Part shown: positions 1 to 5,599 of the stretch, piece after piece
Layout: each line of letters opens with the position of its first letter
How positions within the stretch are numbered: the first letter of the stretch is position 1
Assembly: GCA_964601325.1 (NCBI GenBank)
Contig: CAZRNA010000078.1
Span: 1-7,643, forward strand
Source: CAVPLU01 sp964601325
Lineage (GTDB): Archaea > Thermoproteota > Bathyarchaeia > 40CM-2-53-6
DNA length: 7,643 nucleotides
Reading direction: 5' to 3'
Program-made: the position numbers and the translations under genes
Notes under the pieces: generated by a model
Told to the model about the DNA's origin: nothing
The model's input: the letters and a program-made list of their open reading frames with translations, nothing else
Databases searched by the model: none

Positions 1-897
1 TGGCGTCGGTGGTTCTTTCGCTTCGAAGGTTTTGTCTATCGTTGCCACGATTTCCGTGAATGCTACTGCTGCAGGAGAGTCGGAGTGCTGAGTTATGAAC
101 GGGGTACCCACGTCGGAATCCTCACAGATTCTTGGGTCGAGAGGTATCTTGCCCAGGAACGGAACTCCTAGTTGCTCTGCAATCTTCTGCCCTCCTCCGG
201 TCCTGAAGATGCTGGTCTCTGTGCCGCACTTGGGGCAGACGAAACCGCTCATGTTCTCAACGATTCCCAGGACCGGCGCGTTCAGCTTGCGTGTGAATGT
301 GACAGCCTTCTTGACGACTATCTGCGAAACCTCTGACGGGATGGTGACTATGATCACTCCTCCGATGCTGGGAATTGACTGCATTATTGTGAGAGCTTCG
401 TCTCCGGTGCCCGGAGGAAGGTCGACGACAAGGAAATCAAGATCTCCCCATACAACATCTGCCAAGAACTGCTTTATGGCCATGGATTTCAATGGTCCAC
501 GCCAAATGACAGGCGTGTCATCACTTGCAAGAAGAAAGTCCATCGAGACGATTCTCATATCGAGAGGACCGATGGCTGGAAAGACCCCGGGCAGCCCCAC
601 ATCCAGTCTTTGACCTCTCACTCCCAACATCTTGGGAATGCTCGGACCTGTGATATCAGCATCGAGAATTCCAACTCTTCCGGCAGGTTCTCTCCTTGCC
701 AATGCCATACCTAGGTTTGCCGTGACAGTACTCTTGCCTACCCCGCCCTTCCCGCTGAGCACGACTATCTTGTGTTTGATCCTGCCCATCGAGGCCTTGA
801 GCCGGCGCTCCTGCTCCTCCCTTTCCGCGCTGCGATCTCGCGAATCATGTCGCATCTCCGTCGATCTCCGACTGTTATCTGATGGCTCGGTACTCAT
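1..897 (-). CDS. Mrp/NBP35-family Fe-S cluster carrier ATPase (3' end outside window)
   Basis: This is a cytosolic P-loop ATPase of the Mrp/NBP35/ApbC family, which is known to bind and hand over Fe-S clusters to apo-proteins. I translated 299 residues from ATG 897 with no stop before the left edge, so the C-terminus is missing. Residues 1-37 are a charged, probably flexible lead-in (MSTEPSDNSRR...). The deviant Walker A motif GKGGVGKST is at residues 49-57. A switch-like DADITGPSIP follows at 79-88 and VDLPPGTGDE at 158-167. The cluster-binding CPKC pair is at 221-224, after VENMSGFV. All of this is the standard family order, and about 300 residues is close to usual full length. An in-frame ATG at 789-787 (residue 37) sits just before the conserved core and is the alternative start. 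The gene is divergent from the zinc-ribbon gene at 1007 and shares its 110-base intergenic region. Identity is secure; the client protein is unknown. Confidence 0.95.
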   Translation of the reverse strand, partial: MSTEPSDNSRRSTEMRHDSRDRSAEREEQERRLKASMGRIKHKIVVLSGKGGVGKSTVTANLGMALARREPAGRVGILDADITGPSIPKMLGVRGQRLDVGLPGVFPAIGPLDMRIVSMDFLLASDDTPVIWRGPLKSMAIKQFLADVVWGDLDFLVVDLPPGTGDEALTIMQSIPSIGGVIIVTIPSEVSQIVVKKAVTFTRKLNAPVLGIVENMSGFVCPKCGTETSIFRTGGGQKIAEQLGVPFLGKIPLDPRICEDSDVGTPFITQHSDSPAAVAFTEIVATIDKTFEAKEPPTP

Positions 898-925
898 GTC
901 CTTCCGCTCGAAAAGGAGTTAAGGA

Positions 926-1085
926 ATAAGTATTCATAAGTCTTTCATAAGGGGCCAAGAGTGCGGAGAAAACAGGAACAGCCTCCTAAGTGGATCGGTG
1001 TAGAGGATGAGAAGCCCCGGCCGTAGGAAAGAAACCTGGATCTGTCCTCATTGTAGGAGTGAGTGGCATCTGATGGAAGGCTACG
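926..1085 (+). repeat. Duplicated segment, copy 1 (promoter plus microprotein 5' half)
   Basis: This stretch aligns with 2592-2740. It begins with an exact 18-base match over the TATA segment. It then shares GAGTGCGGAGA (960-970 versus 2629-2639), the start region GTAGAGGAT, AGAAG, and a block around CTCATTG. Identity is patchy and needs several small gaps, which indicates an old duplication. Copy 1 retains the intact reading frame at 1007; copy 2 does not. Confidence 0.65.
931..951. promoter_or_regulatory. Promoter-like segment between mrp and the zinc-ribbon gene
   Basis: TTCATAAG occurs twice, at 933-940 and 944-951, which is one helical turn apart (11 bases). Read on the minus strand, TTATGAAT preceded by GAAAG resembles an archaeal BRE/TATA pair. 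It lies 35 bases upstream of the mrp ATG, so transcription would begin only about 10 bases before the start. The same 18 bases (931-948) recur exactly at 2598-2615 upstream of the hydrogenase gene. Whether the segment also drives the plus-strand microprotein is inference. Confidence 0.5.
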
Positions 1086-1165
1086 AACTGCTGCCAGACG
1101 GCACCAAGGTTTGCAAGAACTCCAGATGCAGAAAAGGAGTCACTGACGAAGACATCTGCCGATAG
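1007..1165 (+). CDS. Zinc-ribbon microprotein, 52 residues
   Basis: I do not recognise a named family. The frame reads from ATG 1007 to TAG 1163-1165 and begins MRSPGRRKETWICPHC. Cysteines are at residues 13, 16, 36, 41 and 51. The first pair is CPHC and the second is C-K-N-S-R-C, about 20 residues apart, as in a two-knuckle zinc ribbon. The N-terminus is basic and the middle is hydrophilic, with no membrane segment or signal peptide. An in-frame stop lies two codons upstream of the ATG, so this is the only ATG start, and GGTG about six bases ahead could serve as a ribosome binding site. The gene is divergent from mrp and convergent with the hydrogenase gene. The Cys pattern and the presence of a decayed paralogue make it a credible gene. 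A role in nucleic-acid or protein binding is only a guess. Confidence 0.65.
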   Translation: MRSPGRRKETWICPHCRSEWHLMEGYELLPDGTKVCKNSRCRKGVTDEDICR

Positions 1166-1230
1166 CCGACATCCGGTGAGTGGCGCCAACGCCGATGACT
1201 ACTATGTTGGTCTTTCGCGGGGGCATCTTG

Positions 1231-1237
1231 GTTTTTC
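1231..1237 (+). terminator. Possible T-run terminator after the zinc-ribbon gene
   Basis: GGTTTTTCT on the plus strand lies about 65 bases past the microprotein stop and touches the stop codon of the convergent hydrogenase gene. Archaea often terminate at simple T-runs without a hairpin. Five T residues is a weak signal. Confidence 0.2.
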
Positions 1238-2535
1238 TATTGCTCGCGATTGACATTCAACCTCAGAAAGTGCGCCGAGCAGGAGATGCATGGGTCATAG
1301 TTGCGCACTGCCTGCTCACACTGCCACGTAAGCTTAGCGTGTGGAAGCCTCAGCCTCTTCGAGACGAACTGCATCAGGTCGCTCTCGATCGTCTTCTGGT
1401 TCTGCGATGTCGGCGGTACGATTCTAGCATCGAGGATTGTGCCCTGATCGTCGATACGATAGCGATGGTAGAGTATGCCACGTGGGGCCTCTGTGCAGCC
1501 GTAGCCCATGCCAGCTCGCACTTGGAGCGCCACGGCCGGTTTCTCAGGCATCTTGTATTCGCCGATGATGCGCAACGTCTCGTCGTAGGCGTGCAATATC
1601 TCCACGCTGCGCACTATGATTCCTTTGAATGGGTTCCTGCATTCCTCTTCCAGTCCCGCAGATCTTGCTGCCTTCTGCGCTGAAGATGACAGCTTATCAA
1701 AGTTCAGGTTGTACCGTGCAAGAGGACCAACGAAGTATGCCCCTCGCTGCCTCAGAACGGAGTGGAGTGCAGTGGAATGAGGTACGTGCTCTTCGAGGAA
1801 ATGGTTCTCATATTCGCGGACTGGAATGTCCAATCCCTTGTTCGAGACGAGTCTTCCTTCGTTGAATGGATACTCGTCAGGATGCCGCAGAGCAACGAAT
1901 TCGTATTTCTGCTCGAACTTGGGAAAACGGAATCCTGCGACCCACTCGACCGTGTCGAGAGCTACCTTGCGTGCCCACTCAAGACGAGGCACAAGGTTGG
2001 CCAGTTGCTTCTGCGTCGGAACCCTGTAGAAGCCTCCCACACGAATGTTGATCGGATGAATCTCTCTTCCTCCAAGGAGTGTGACAAGCTCGTTGCCTAT
2101 CTTCTTCATTTGAAGGGCGCGTTCGACAACCTTTGGATAGCGTTTCGCCATCTGAATAGCGTCGTCGTATCCGAGGAAGTCTGGAGCGTGCAGCATATAG
2201 ACATGCAAAGCGTGGCTCTCGACCCACTCACCACAGTAGATAAGCCGGCGAAGTGCACGTAACTGTCCTTCGACCCTTACCCCAAGGGCATCCTCCATTG
2301 CGTGTACCGCGCTCATCTGATACGCAACTGGGCAGATGCCACAGATCCTTGCAGTGATGTCCGGCGCTTCGGTGAGCTTACGTCCGCGCAGGAACGCTTC
2401 AAAGAAGCGGGGCGGTTCGAAGATCTTCAGTTTCACGCCCACGACTTTGTTGCCCTTGATTCTGACGTCTATCGCGCCTTCTCCTTCCACTCGCGCGAGG
2501 TAGTCCACCTTCACCGATCTATTCTGCATGGGCAT
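1237..2535 (-). CDS. [NiFe]-hydrogenase large (alpha) subunit, group 3-like
   Basis: This is the catalytic large subunit of a cytosolic group 3 [NiFe]-hydrogenase, most like group 3b (NAD(P)-linked, HydA type). From ATG 2535 it has 432 residues, normal for the group. The proximal motif ARICGICPVAYQ gives Ni ligands C65 and C68. The distal motif DPCISCSAH gives C416 and C419, followed by ten residues after the His that a maturation protease might remove. The early KVDYLARVEGEG and the EPPRFFEAFLRGR stretch are also typical. The frame stays open to an ATG at 2604, but that ATG lies inside the conserved TATA segment. I therefore prefer 2535, which has AAGGA just upstream; ATG 2529 is equally possible. 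The general signature has His where this protein has Tyr (CPVAY); I believe that is common in 3b but have not verified it. No small, diaphorase or Fe-S subunit gene is in the window. Confidence 0.9.
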   Translation of the reverse strand: MPMQNRSVKVDYLARVEGEGAIDVRIKGNKVVGVKLKIFEPPRFFEAFLRGRKLTEAPDITARICGICPVAYQMSAVHAMEDALGVRVEGQLRALRRLIYCGEWVESHALHVYMLHAPDFLGYDDAIQMAKRYPKVVERALQMKKIGNELVTLLGGREIHPINIRVGGFYRVPTQKQLANLVPRLEWARKVALDTVEWVAGFRFPKFEQKYEFVALRHPDEYPFNEGRLVSNKGLDIPVREYENHFLEEHVPHSTALHSVLRQRGAYFVGPLARYNLNFDKLSSSAQKAARSAGLEEECRNPFKGIIVRSVEILHAYDETLRIIGEYKMPEKPAVALQVRAGMGYGCTEAPRGILYHRYRIDDQGTILDARIVPPTSQNQKTIESDLMQFVSKRLRLPHAKLTWQCEQAVRNYDPCISCSAHFLRLNVNREQ

Positions 2536-2597
2536 CACTTTCCTTGCGAATTGATCAATGTGCTCGATATTCCGTTGCGGCCCGAATAAGGAATTAC

Positions 2598-2618
2598 TAT
2601 TCATAAGTCTTTCATGGG
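2598..2618 (-). promoter_or_regulatory. Promoter of the hydrogenase large-subunit gene
   Basis: On the minus strand GAAAGACTTATGAATA reads as BRE plus TATA, centred near 2603 and about 65 bases before ATG 2535. This predicts a transcript start near 2575 and a leader of about 40 bases. The second TTCATAAG unit seen at 944-951 is changed here to TTCATGGG (2611-2618). Any regulator that needs both units would therefore treat the two promoters differently. Confidence 0.5.
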
Positions 2619-2676
2619 CGGCTACGAGTGCGGAGATCCAGAAGAAAATTCAGGTGGGTATCTGCGGACGTAGAGG

Positions 2677-2740
2677 ATAGAAGTGCCAACCGCGGCAAAG
2701 AGATCGGTGTGCACTCATTGCAAGACTGATAGGCACAGAG
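2677..2740 (+). pseudogene. Decayed copy of the zinc-ribbon microprotein
   Basis: At the position matching the intact start, GAGGATGAGAAG has become GAGGATAGAAG, so the ATG is lost. A two-base insertion near 2709 then disrupts the frame before the CTCATTG block, and the codons for the CPHC pair are no longer readable. A TGA-TAG pair follows at 2727-2732. The remnant is recognisable only by alignment with 1007-1085. The rest, to about 2800, holds nothing I can assign. Confidence 0.5.
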
Positions 2741-2904
2741 CCGCCATCTTGGTGATGTACGCTCCTCACCACGGGAGGGCACTATCCATTCACAGTTGAT
2801 GTATGATAGGCATTGAGGTGGTGAGAACTTTAAGCTCGAAGAAGATCCTGACTGATCTTGGGTGTGACAGTGATGAGATGTGGAAGGAGTTCTGGAAGAT
2901 CCTT

Positions 2905-3036
2905 CTATGCCGGGATAATAGAGGAATCGGACTTCTTGCACTGGATGAACCCATCCGGATCTGGGGGAGTAACGCCCAGCTCGGCAATTTCGCTGTCACA
3001 GTGATTTCCAAGCCCACACTTAGCACAGACCGTCAC
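2905..3036 (-). pseudogene. Cys-rich microprotein, probably a decayed copy of the one at 5754-5915
   Basis: From GTG 3036 to TAG 2907-2905 the minus strand encodes 43 residues beginning VTVCAKCGLGNHCD. Cysteines are at 4, 7, 13 and 33. The frame is closed by a TGA at 3042-3040 only one codon upstream, so no earlier start is possible. The opening matches VAVCVKCGTRAC of the frame at 5915, and the two share DNA such as CCCACACTT. It sits directly after a collapsed transporter remnant, in the same order as the intact locus (MFS, then Cys-rich frame). The usual ATG and ribosome binding site of the other copy are missing, so I favour a relic, but translation from GTG is not excluded. Confidence 0.4.
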
Positions 3037-3039
3037 CTT

Positions 3040-3135
3040 TCAGGGCTGCCTCGAGTACCAGACTCCATTACTCGAGCAGGGAGGATAAGCTTCGCTCTCA
3101 TCGCGCCTCGCGTCACTGCAGCCAGCGTCAAGGAG
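3040..3135 (-). pseudogene. MFS transporter remnant with internal deletion
   Basis: Bases 3074-3132 align without gaps to 6211-6269 inside the intact MFS gene, with 50 of 59 positions identical by my count. In the same minus frame they encode LTLAAVTRGAM, identical to residues 331-341 of that transporter, then diverge and end at TGA 3042-3040. Left of 3074 the sequence instead matches the region downstream of the intact MFS stop: GAGTCTG and TCGAGGCAG versus GAGTCTG and TCGAGGCAG near 5960-5978. About 70 C-terminal codons have therefore been deleted between the two blocks. I see no matching remnant of the N-terminal half to the right. Confidence 0.7.
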
Positions 3136-3236
3136 GAGATGCATCTTGCAATAGCGAGAGGCGCGTAACAACCGTTGTTTGAGCCACAATTTCGGAGGGA
3201 AGATACTTTGCCCCGCTCTCTTAACTATTGTACATA

Positions 3237-3294
3237 AAGCGCATAAATAGTGCGCTTAAAGACTTAATAGTGCAGAAAACGCACAATTTATGCG
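3237..3294 (+). promoter_or_regulatory. Palindromic operator/promoter region before the aminomutase-like gene
   Basis: This is an AT-rich block with layered symmetry. AAGCGCA (3237-3243) and TGCGCTT (3251-3257) form a perfect 7-base inverted repeat around TAAATAG. TTAATAGTGC (3264-3273) and GCACAATTTA (3281-3290) form a second one, also with a 7-base spacer and 8 of 10 pairing. Across both, CGCATAAATAGTGCG (3240-3254) pairs with CGCACAATTTATGCG (3280-3294) at 14 of 15 positions. CATAAATA at 3242-3249 is a plausible TATA box inside the first palindrome, so a bound protein would block transcription. The arms could instead fold as an RNA hairpin if transcribed. Confidence 0.5.
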
Positions 3295-3305
3295 ATCAAG
3301 GATGT

Positions 3306-4832
3306 GTGGCAAGTTTGAGCCTCTTCACCGAAGAAAGGAATCTACAGAGAGAAGTAGCCGCTCCGACCGACAGCGTAGCCACTTCACAAAAGGCTCGACC
3401 GAAGACTGAAACAGAGGCACAACCCGCGAAACGGCTAGAAGCTGAACCTCAGCCTCTTATCGAGCTTCGCAAGTCGGAGGCCATCTACGAAGAGGCGAAG
3501 AAGATCCTCCCCTCGGGCGCCTCATCGAACGTCAGAGTCCACAAGCACGAGCCCTTTCCAGTCATTTTCGAGCGGGGAAAGGGCTCCAGAGTCTGGGATG
3601 TCGACGGCAACGAATACGTCGATTACCTGTTGGCTTATGGCCCTCTCATCTTAGGTCACTGCCACCCAACCGTCGTGAACGCTATTAGAGAACAGATCCA
3701 GAAGGGAACGATGTTGGGAACAACAACCGAACTCGAAGTTGAGGTTGCTAAGAAGATCGCTAGCATGGTTCCTGGAGCTGAGATGGTCAGCTTCAGCAAC
3801 TCCGGCACAGAAGCAACAATGGAAGCCGTCCGCATTGCCCGCGCCTTCGCAGGCCGCGACAAGATCCTCAAATTCGAAGGACACTATCACGGCCAGCATG
3901 ACTACGTCCTATTCAGCGTCGAATCCCCGTCAACTGTTGCCGGGCTTGAGTCTGCACCGGCGAAGCTCGCATTCTACCCAGGCATTCCGGAGAATATCGC
4001 GCACACGGTGATCGTCGCGCCCTCGAACAACCTCTCTGCGTTTGAGAGGGCATTGAAGAAGTGCGCAAACGATATTGCCGCAGTGATTATGGAACCCGTC
4101 ATCGGAAGCTCAGGCATAATCCCACCAGCCGAAGGATACCTGAAAGGCGTCCGAGAGCTAACCCAGAAGCTCGATGTCCTGCTGATCTTCGATGAGATAA
4201 TGACGGGCTTCCGCATTGCAAGAGGAGGCGCTCAGGAATACTACGGAGTCAAGGCAGACCTCGCCTGCTTTGCAAAAGCGCTCGGAAACGGCGCGCCCAT
4301 AGCTGCAGTCACCGGCCGAAGAGACGTGATGGGAATGATAGGCCCTGGCAAGATCGGCTACGGCGGAACCTACAACGCGAATTCCCTAAGCCTATCTGTG
4401 TGCAAAGCTACGCTAGATGTCCTGTCGAAGAATGATGGCGAGATTTTCTCGCGTATGAACTCGACAACGAAGAAACTGATGGATGGCCTCCAGCAGGCCT
4501 GCGACAAGACCGGTCACGATGCAGTAGTCCAAGGTGTCGGCCCAATGTTCCAACTGTACTTCACGAGGCTCAAGAAGATCAGTACCTACAGGCAGAGCCT
4601 GCAGTGCGACTATGAGAAATTCAAGGACTTCCGCGAGGACATGCTTGAGAGAGGCATATACTTCCACCCAGACGGGACAGAGAGGCTCATGCTCTCAGCA
4701 GCGCACACGGCGGAAGATGTCGAAAAGACGCTGGCGGCTGCGGAGGATGCGCTAGGCAAGCTGCCAAAAAGGTACTATAGGTCTCGCTTGTCTAGGCTCG
4801 AGGGACGCCTAGCATCCGTGTGCCCACACTAG
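3306..4832 (+). CDS. Glutamate-1-semialdehyde aminomutase-like class III PLP enzyme
   Basis: This is a class III (fold type I) PLP enzyme related to HemL, which converts glutamate-1-semialdehyde to 5-aminolevulinate for tetrapyrroles. From GTG 3306 it has 508 residues. The core starts near residue 54 (RKSEAIYEEAKKILPSG). SGTEA is at 166-170 (phosphate binding), KFEGHYHG at 189-196 and FDEIMTGFR at 295-303 (the Asp at 296 contacts the PLP ring nitrogen). FAKALGNGAP at 322-331 carries the PLP lysine K324. Several HemL hallmarks differ: GKIIGGGLP is AKALGNGAP here, and GTLSGNP is GTYNANS. A HemL-like aminotransferase is thus as likely as true HemL. The first ~50 residues are a Glu/Ala/Pro/Lys-rich extension. 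The frame is open back to ATG 3228, but that stretch is the palindromic block; AAGGAT just before GTG 3306 favours the later start. The gene appears monocistronic. Confidence 0.9.
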   Translation: MASLSLFTEERNLQREVAAPTDSVATSQKARPKTETEAQPAKRLEAEPQPLIELRKSEAIYEEAKKILPSGASSNVRVHKHEPFPVIFERGKGSRVWDVDGNEYVDYLLAYGPLILGHCHPTVVNAIREQIQKGTMLGTTTELEVEVAKKIASMVPGAEMVSFSNSGTEATMEAVRIARAFAGRDKILKFEGHYHGQHDYVLFSVESPSTVAGLESAPAKLAFYPGIPENIAHTVIVAPSNNLSAFERALKKCANDIAAVIMEPVIGSSGIIPPAEGYLKGVRELTQKLDVLLIFDEIMTGFRIARGGAQEYYGVKADLACFAKALGNGAPIAAVTGRRDVMGMIGPGKIGYGGTYNANSLSLSVCKATLDVLSKNDGEIFSRMNSTTKKLMDGLQQACDKTGHDAVVQGVGPMFQLYFTRLKKISTYRQSLQCDYEKFKDFREDMLERGIYFHPDGTERLMLSAAHTAEDVEKTLAAAEDALGKLPKRYYRSRLSRLEGRLASVCPH

Positions 4833-4842
4833 TAGTGAATAG

Positions 4843-4965
4843 GACAGGAGAGACCCAGCGGCCAATGTGGAGGCTGCAAAGGATCTAGCTTCCAAGATAC
4901 CAGGCGCCAAGTTTGTGGAGCTTCCAGGAGAATTTCATTCCATGTTCGACATAGCCCACTCCTAG
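4843..4965 (+). pseudogene. Alpha/beta-hydrolase C-terminal remnant
   Basis: A short open stretch between TAG 4840-4842 and TAG 4963-4965 contains ASKIPGAKFVELPGEFHS. This resembles the last strand and the catalytic-His loop (IPGA-x-LVELPG-x-xH) at the end of many alpha/beta hydrolases, including those fused to adenylate cyclases. There is no start codon upstream in frame and no nucleophile-elbow region, so only the C-terminal tail is left. It ends exactly where similarity to the MFS downstream region begins (4961). The assignment is by motif recall and is moderate. Confidence 0.45.
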
Positions 4966-4977
4966 CTTTCCTGCTTG

Positions 4978-5091
4978 TCATTCATGTCCCCTGAGCGTGG
5001 CATGTTTCTCGCCGAACGTCTCCGGCATCGTAAGCAATAGGAGCATGCCGAGAAATTGGAGCGCTACTATCCACGAGGCCGGTCCAACTGA
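4978..5091 (-). pseudogene. MFS transporter C-terminal remnant
   Basis: On the minus strand the last 37 codons of an MFS gene survive with the stop TGA (4980-4978) in the same place as in the intact gene. The tail reads ALQFLGMLLLLTMPET followed by FGEKHATLRGHE; the intact transporter has ALQVLGMLLLLTMPET then LSEEHATLSGHE. Over 4961-5071 I count about 15 mismatches in 111 bases against 5985-6095. Upstream, the frame meets a TAG at 5094-5092 and homology ends, so the other ~380 codons are gone. About 100 bases with no recognisable content follow, up to the ParB-domain gene. Confidence 0.8.
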
Positions 5092-5193
5092 CTAGGTTCT
5101 TCGCGTCGCCGTAGTGTTGACCTGTTCGATCAGGCGAGGCCTTCCTTCGTGTTCACTAAAGCTGCTTTGTCGTGTATGTATTCCCTGGAGGGG

Positions 5194-5532
5194 TCACTGG
5201 AAGTCATGGCGTACCCACATAGGTCGGAACCCTTTGAGGGCGAGTATCGGAGGGAAGGACACATCGAGAGGGTTTGTTCTGACATAGCATCTGATGGTCT
5301 GCCAGCCTAGTCTCTTAGCGGCTTCAAGTCTGTGCTGTCCGTGTGCGACCCTATATGACCCATCACTTAGCCGTTCACTCACCTGGATCGGCTCCAGCTG
5401 CCCCACCGTCCTCATGGATTCTGACAGTACAGCTATCCTCGCGAAGTCCCGAGCCCCTAGAGGCGGATGGAGACTAGTAACGCGGACCTGATAGATCGGA
5501 ATATCCTGTACTTGGTATGGGTACGTCATCAT
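5194..5532 (-). CDS. Stand-alone ParB-like (ParB/Srx fold) domain protein
   Basis: This 112-residue soluble protein matches the N-terminal domain of ParB. Residues 36-51 (LSESMRTVGQLEPIQV) fit the box with spaced Ile/Leu and G-x-x-x-PI-x-V. Residues 58-77 contain the box II core GQHRLEAAKRLGW at 65-77. ParB and its relatives bind nucleotide through this domain, and some members act as nucleases or kinases. The helix-turn-helix and dimerisation domains of chromosomal ParB (about 280 residues) are absent, and no ParA lies beside it, so plasmid-type partitioning is not supported. A stand-alone regulator or nucleotide-dependent enzyme is as likely. ATG 5532 is followed at once by ATG 5529; GAAGGG lies a few bases upstream. 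The next gene upstream on the same strand is more than 200 bases away. Confidence 0.85.
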   Translation of the reverse strand: MMTYPYQVQDIPIYQVRVTSLHPPLGARDFARIAVLSESMRTVGQLEPIQVSERLSDGSYRVAHGQHRLEAAKRLGWQTIRCYVRTNPLDVSFPPILALKGFRPMWVRHDFQ

Positions 5533-5591
5533 AGCTACCCTTCGATTTGCCCGATCGAGGTTCAGTCAAGTTCGGACTGTCAATTTGCCAG

Positions 5592-5599
5592 ATTCATAA
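5592..5599 (-). promoter_or_regulatory. TATA-like box for the ParB-domain gene
   Basis: TTATGAAT on the minus strand sits about 60 bases before ATG 5532. It is the same 8-mer as in the mrp and hydrogenase promoters, with similar spacing to the latter. The remaining sequence between 5600 and 5753 is non-coding. It includes ATTTATGAG (minus, 5669-5677), another possible TATA element with no evident gene. Confidence 0.35.

Larger units (their letters stand above)
2592..2740 (+). repeat. Duplicated segment, copy 2 (upstream of the hydrogenase gene)
   Basis: This is the counterpart of 926-1085. The TATA segment at 2598-2615 is identical to 931-948. Similarity continues in patches to about 2740 and then fades. 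The sequence on the hydrogenase side diverges just past ATTCCTTA on the minus strand, so the duplication boundary falls between the promoter and the two different genes it serves (mrp and the hydrogenase subunit). Confidence 0.65.

Noticed and set aside
95..922. Two plus-strand open frames (95-613 and 632-922)
   Set aside because: Both are antisense to the mrp gene, whose minus-strand frame has every family motif.
1762..2262. Long plus-strand open frames within the hydrogenase gene
   Set aside because: They are antisense to a gene with intact nickel-binding motifs and resemble no protein family.
2803..3168. A 121-codon open frame on the plus strand
   Set aside because: From about 2905 onward it is antisense to the Cys-rich relic and the MFS remnant, and the APRVTAASVK stretch is just the reverse of the MFS sequence. 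The first 35-40 codons match nothing I know.
3167..3179. Perfect small palindrome AACAAC-C-GTTGTT
   Set aside because: Six-base arms occur by chance, and nothing nearby ties it to a promoter or terminator.
3228..3305. N-terminal extension of the aminomutase-like protein from ATG 3228
   Set aside because: The codons coincide with the palindromic AT-rich control region, and a better-placed ribosome binding site precedes GTG 3306.
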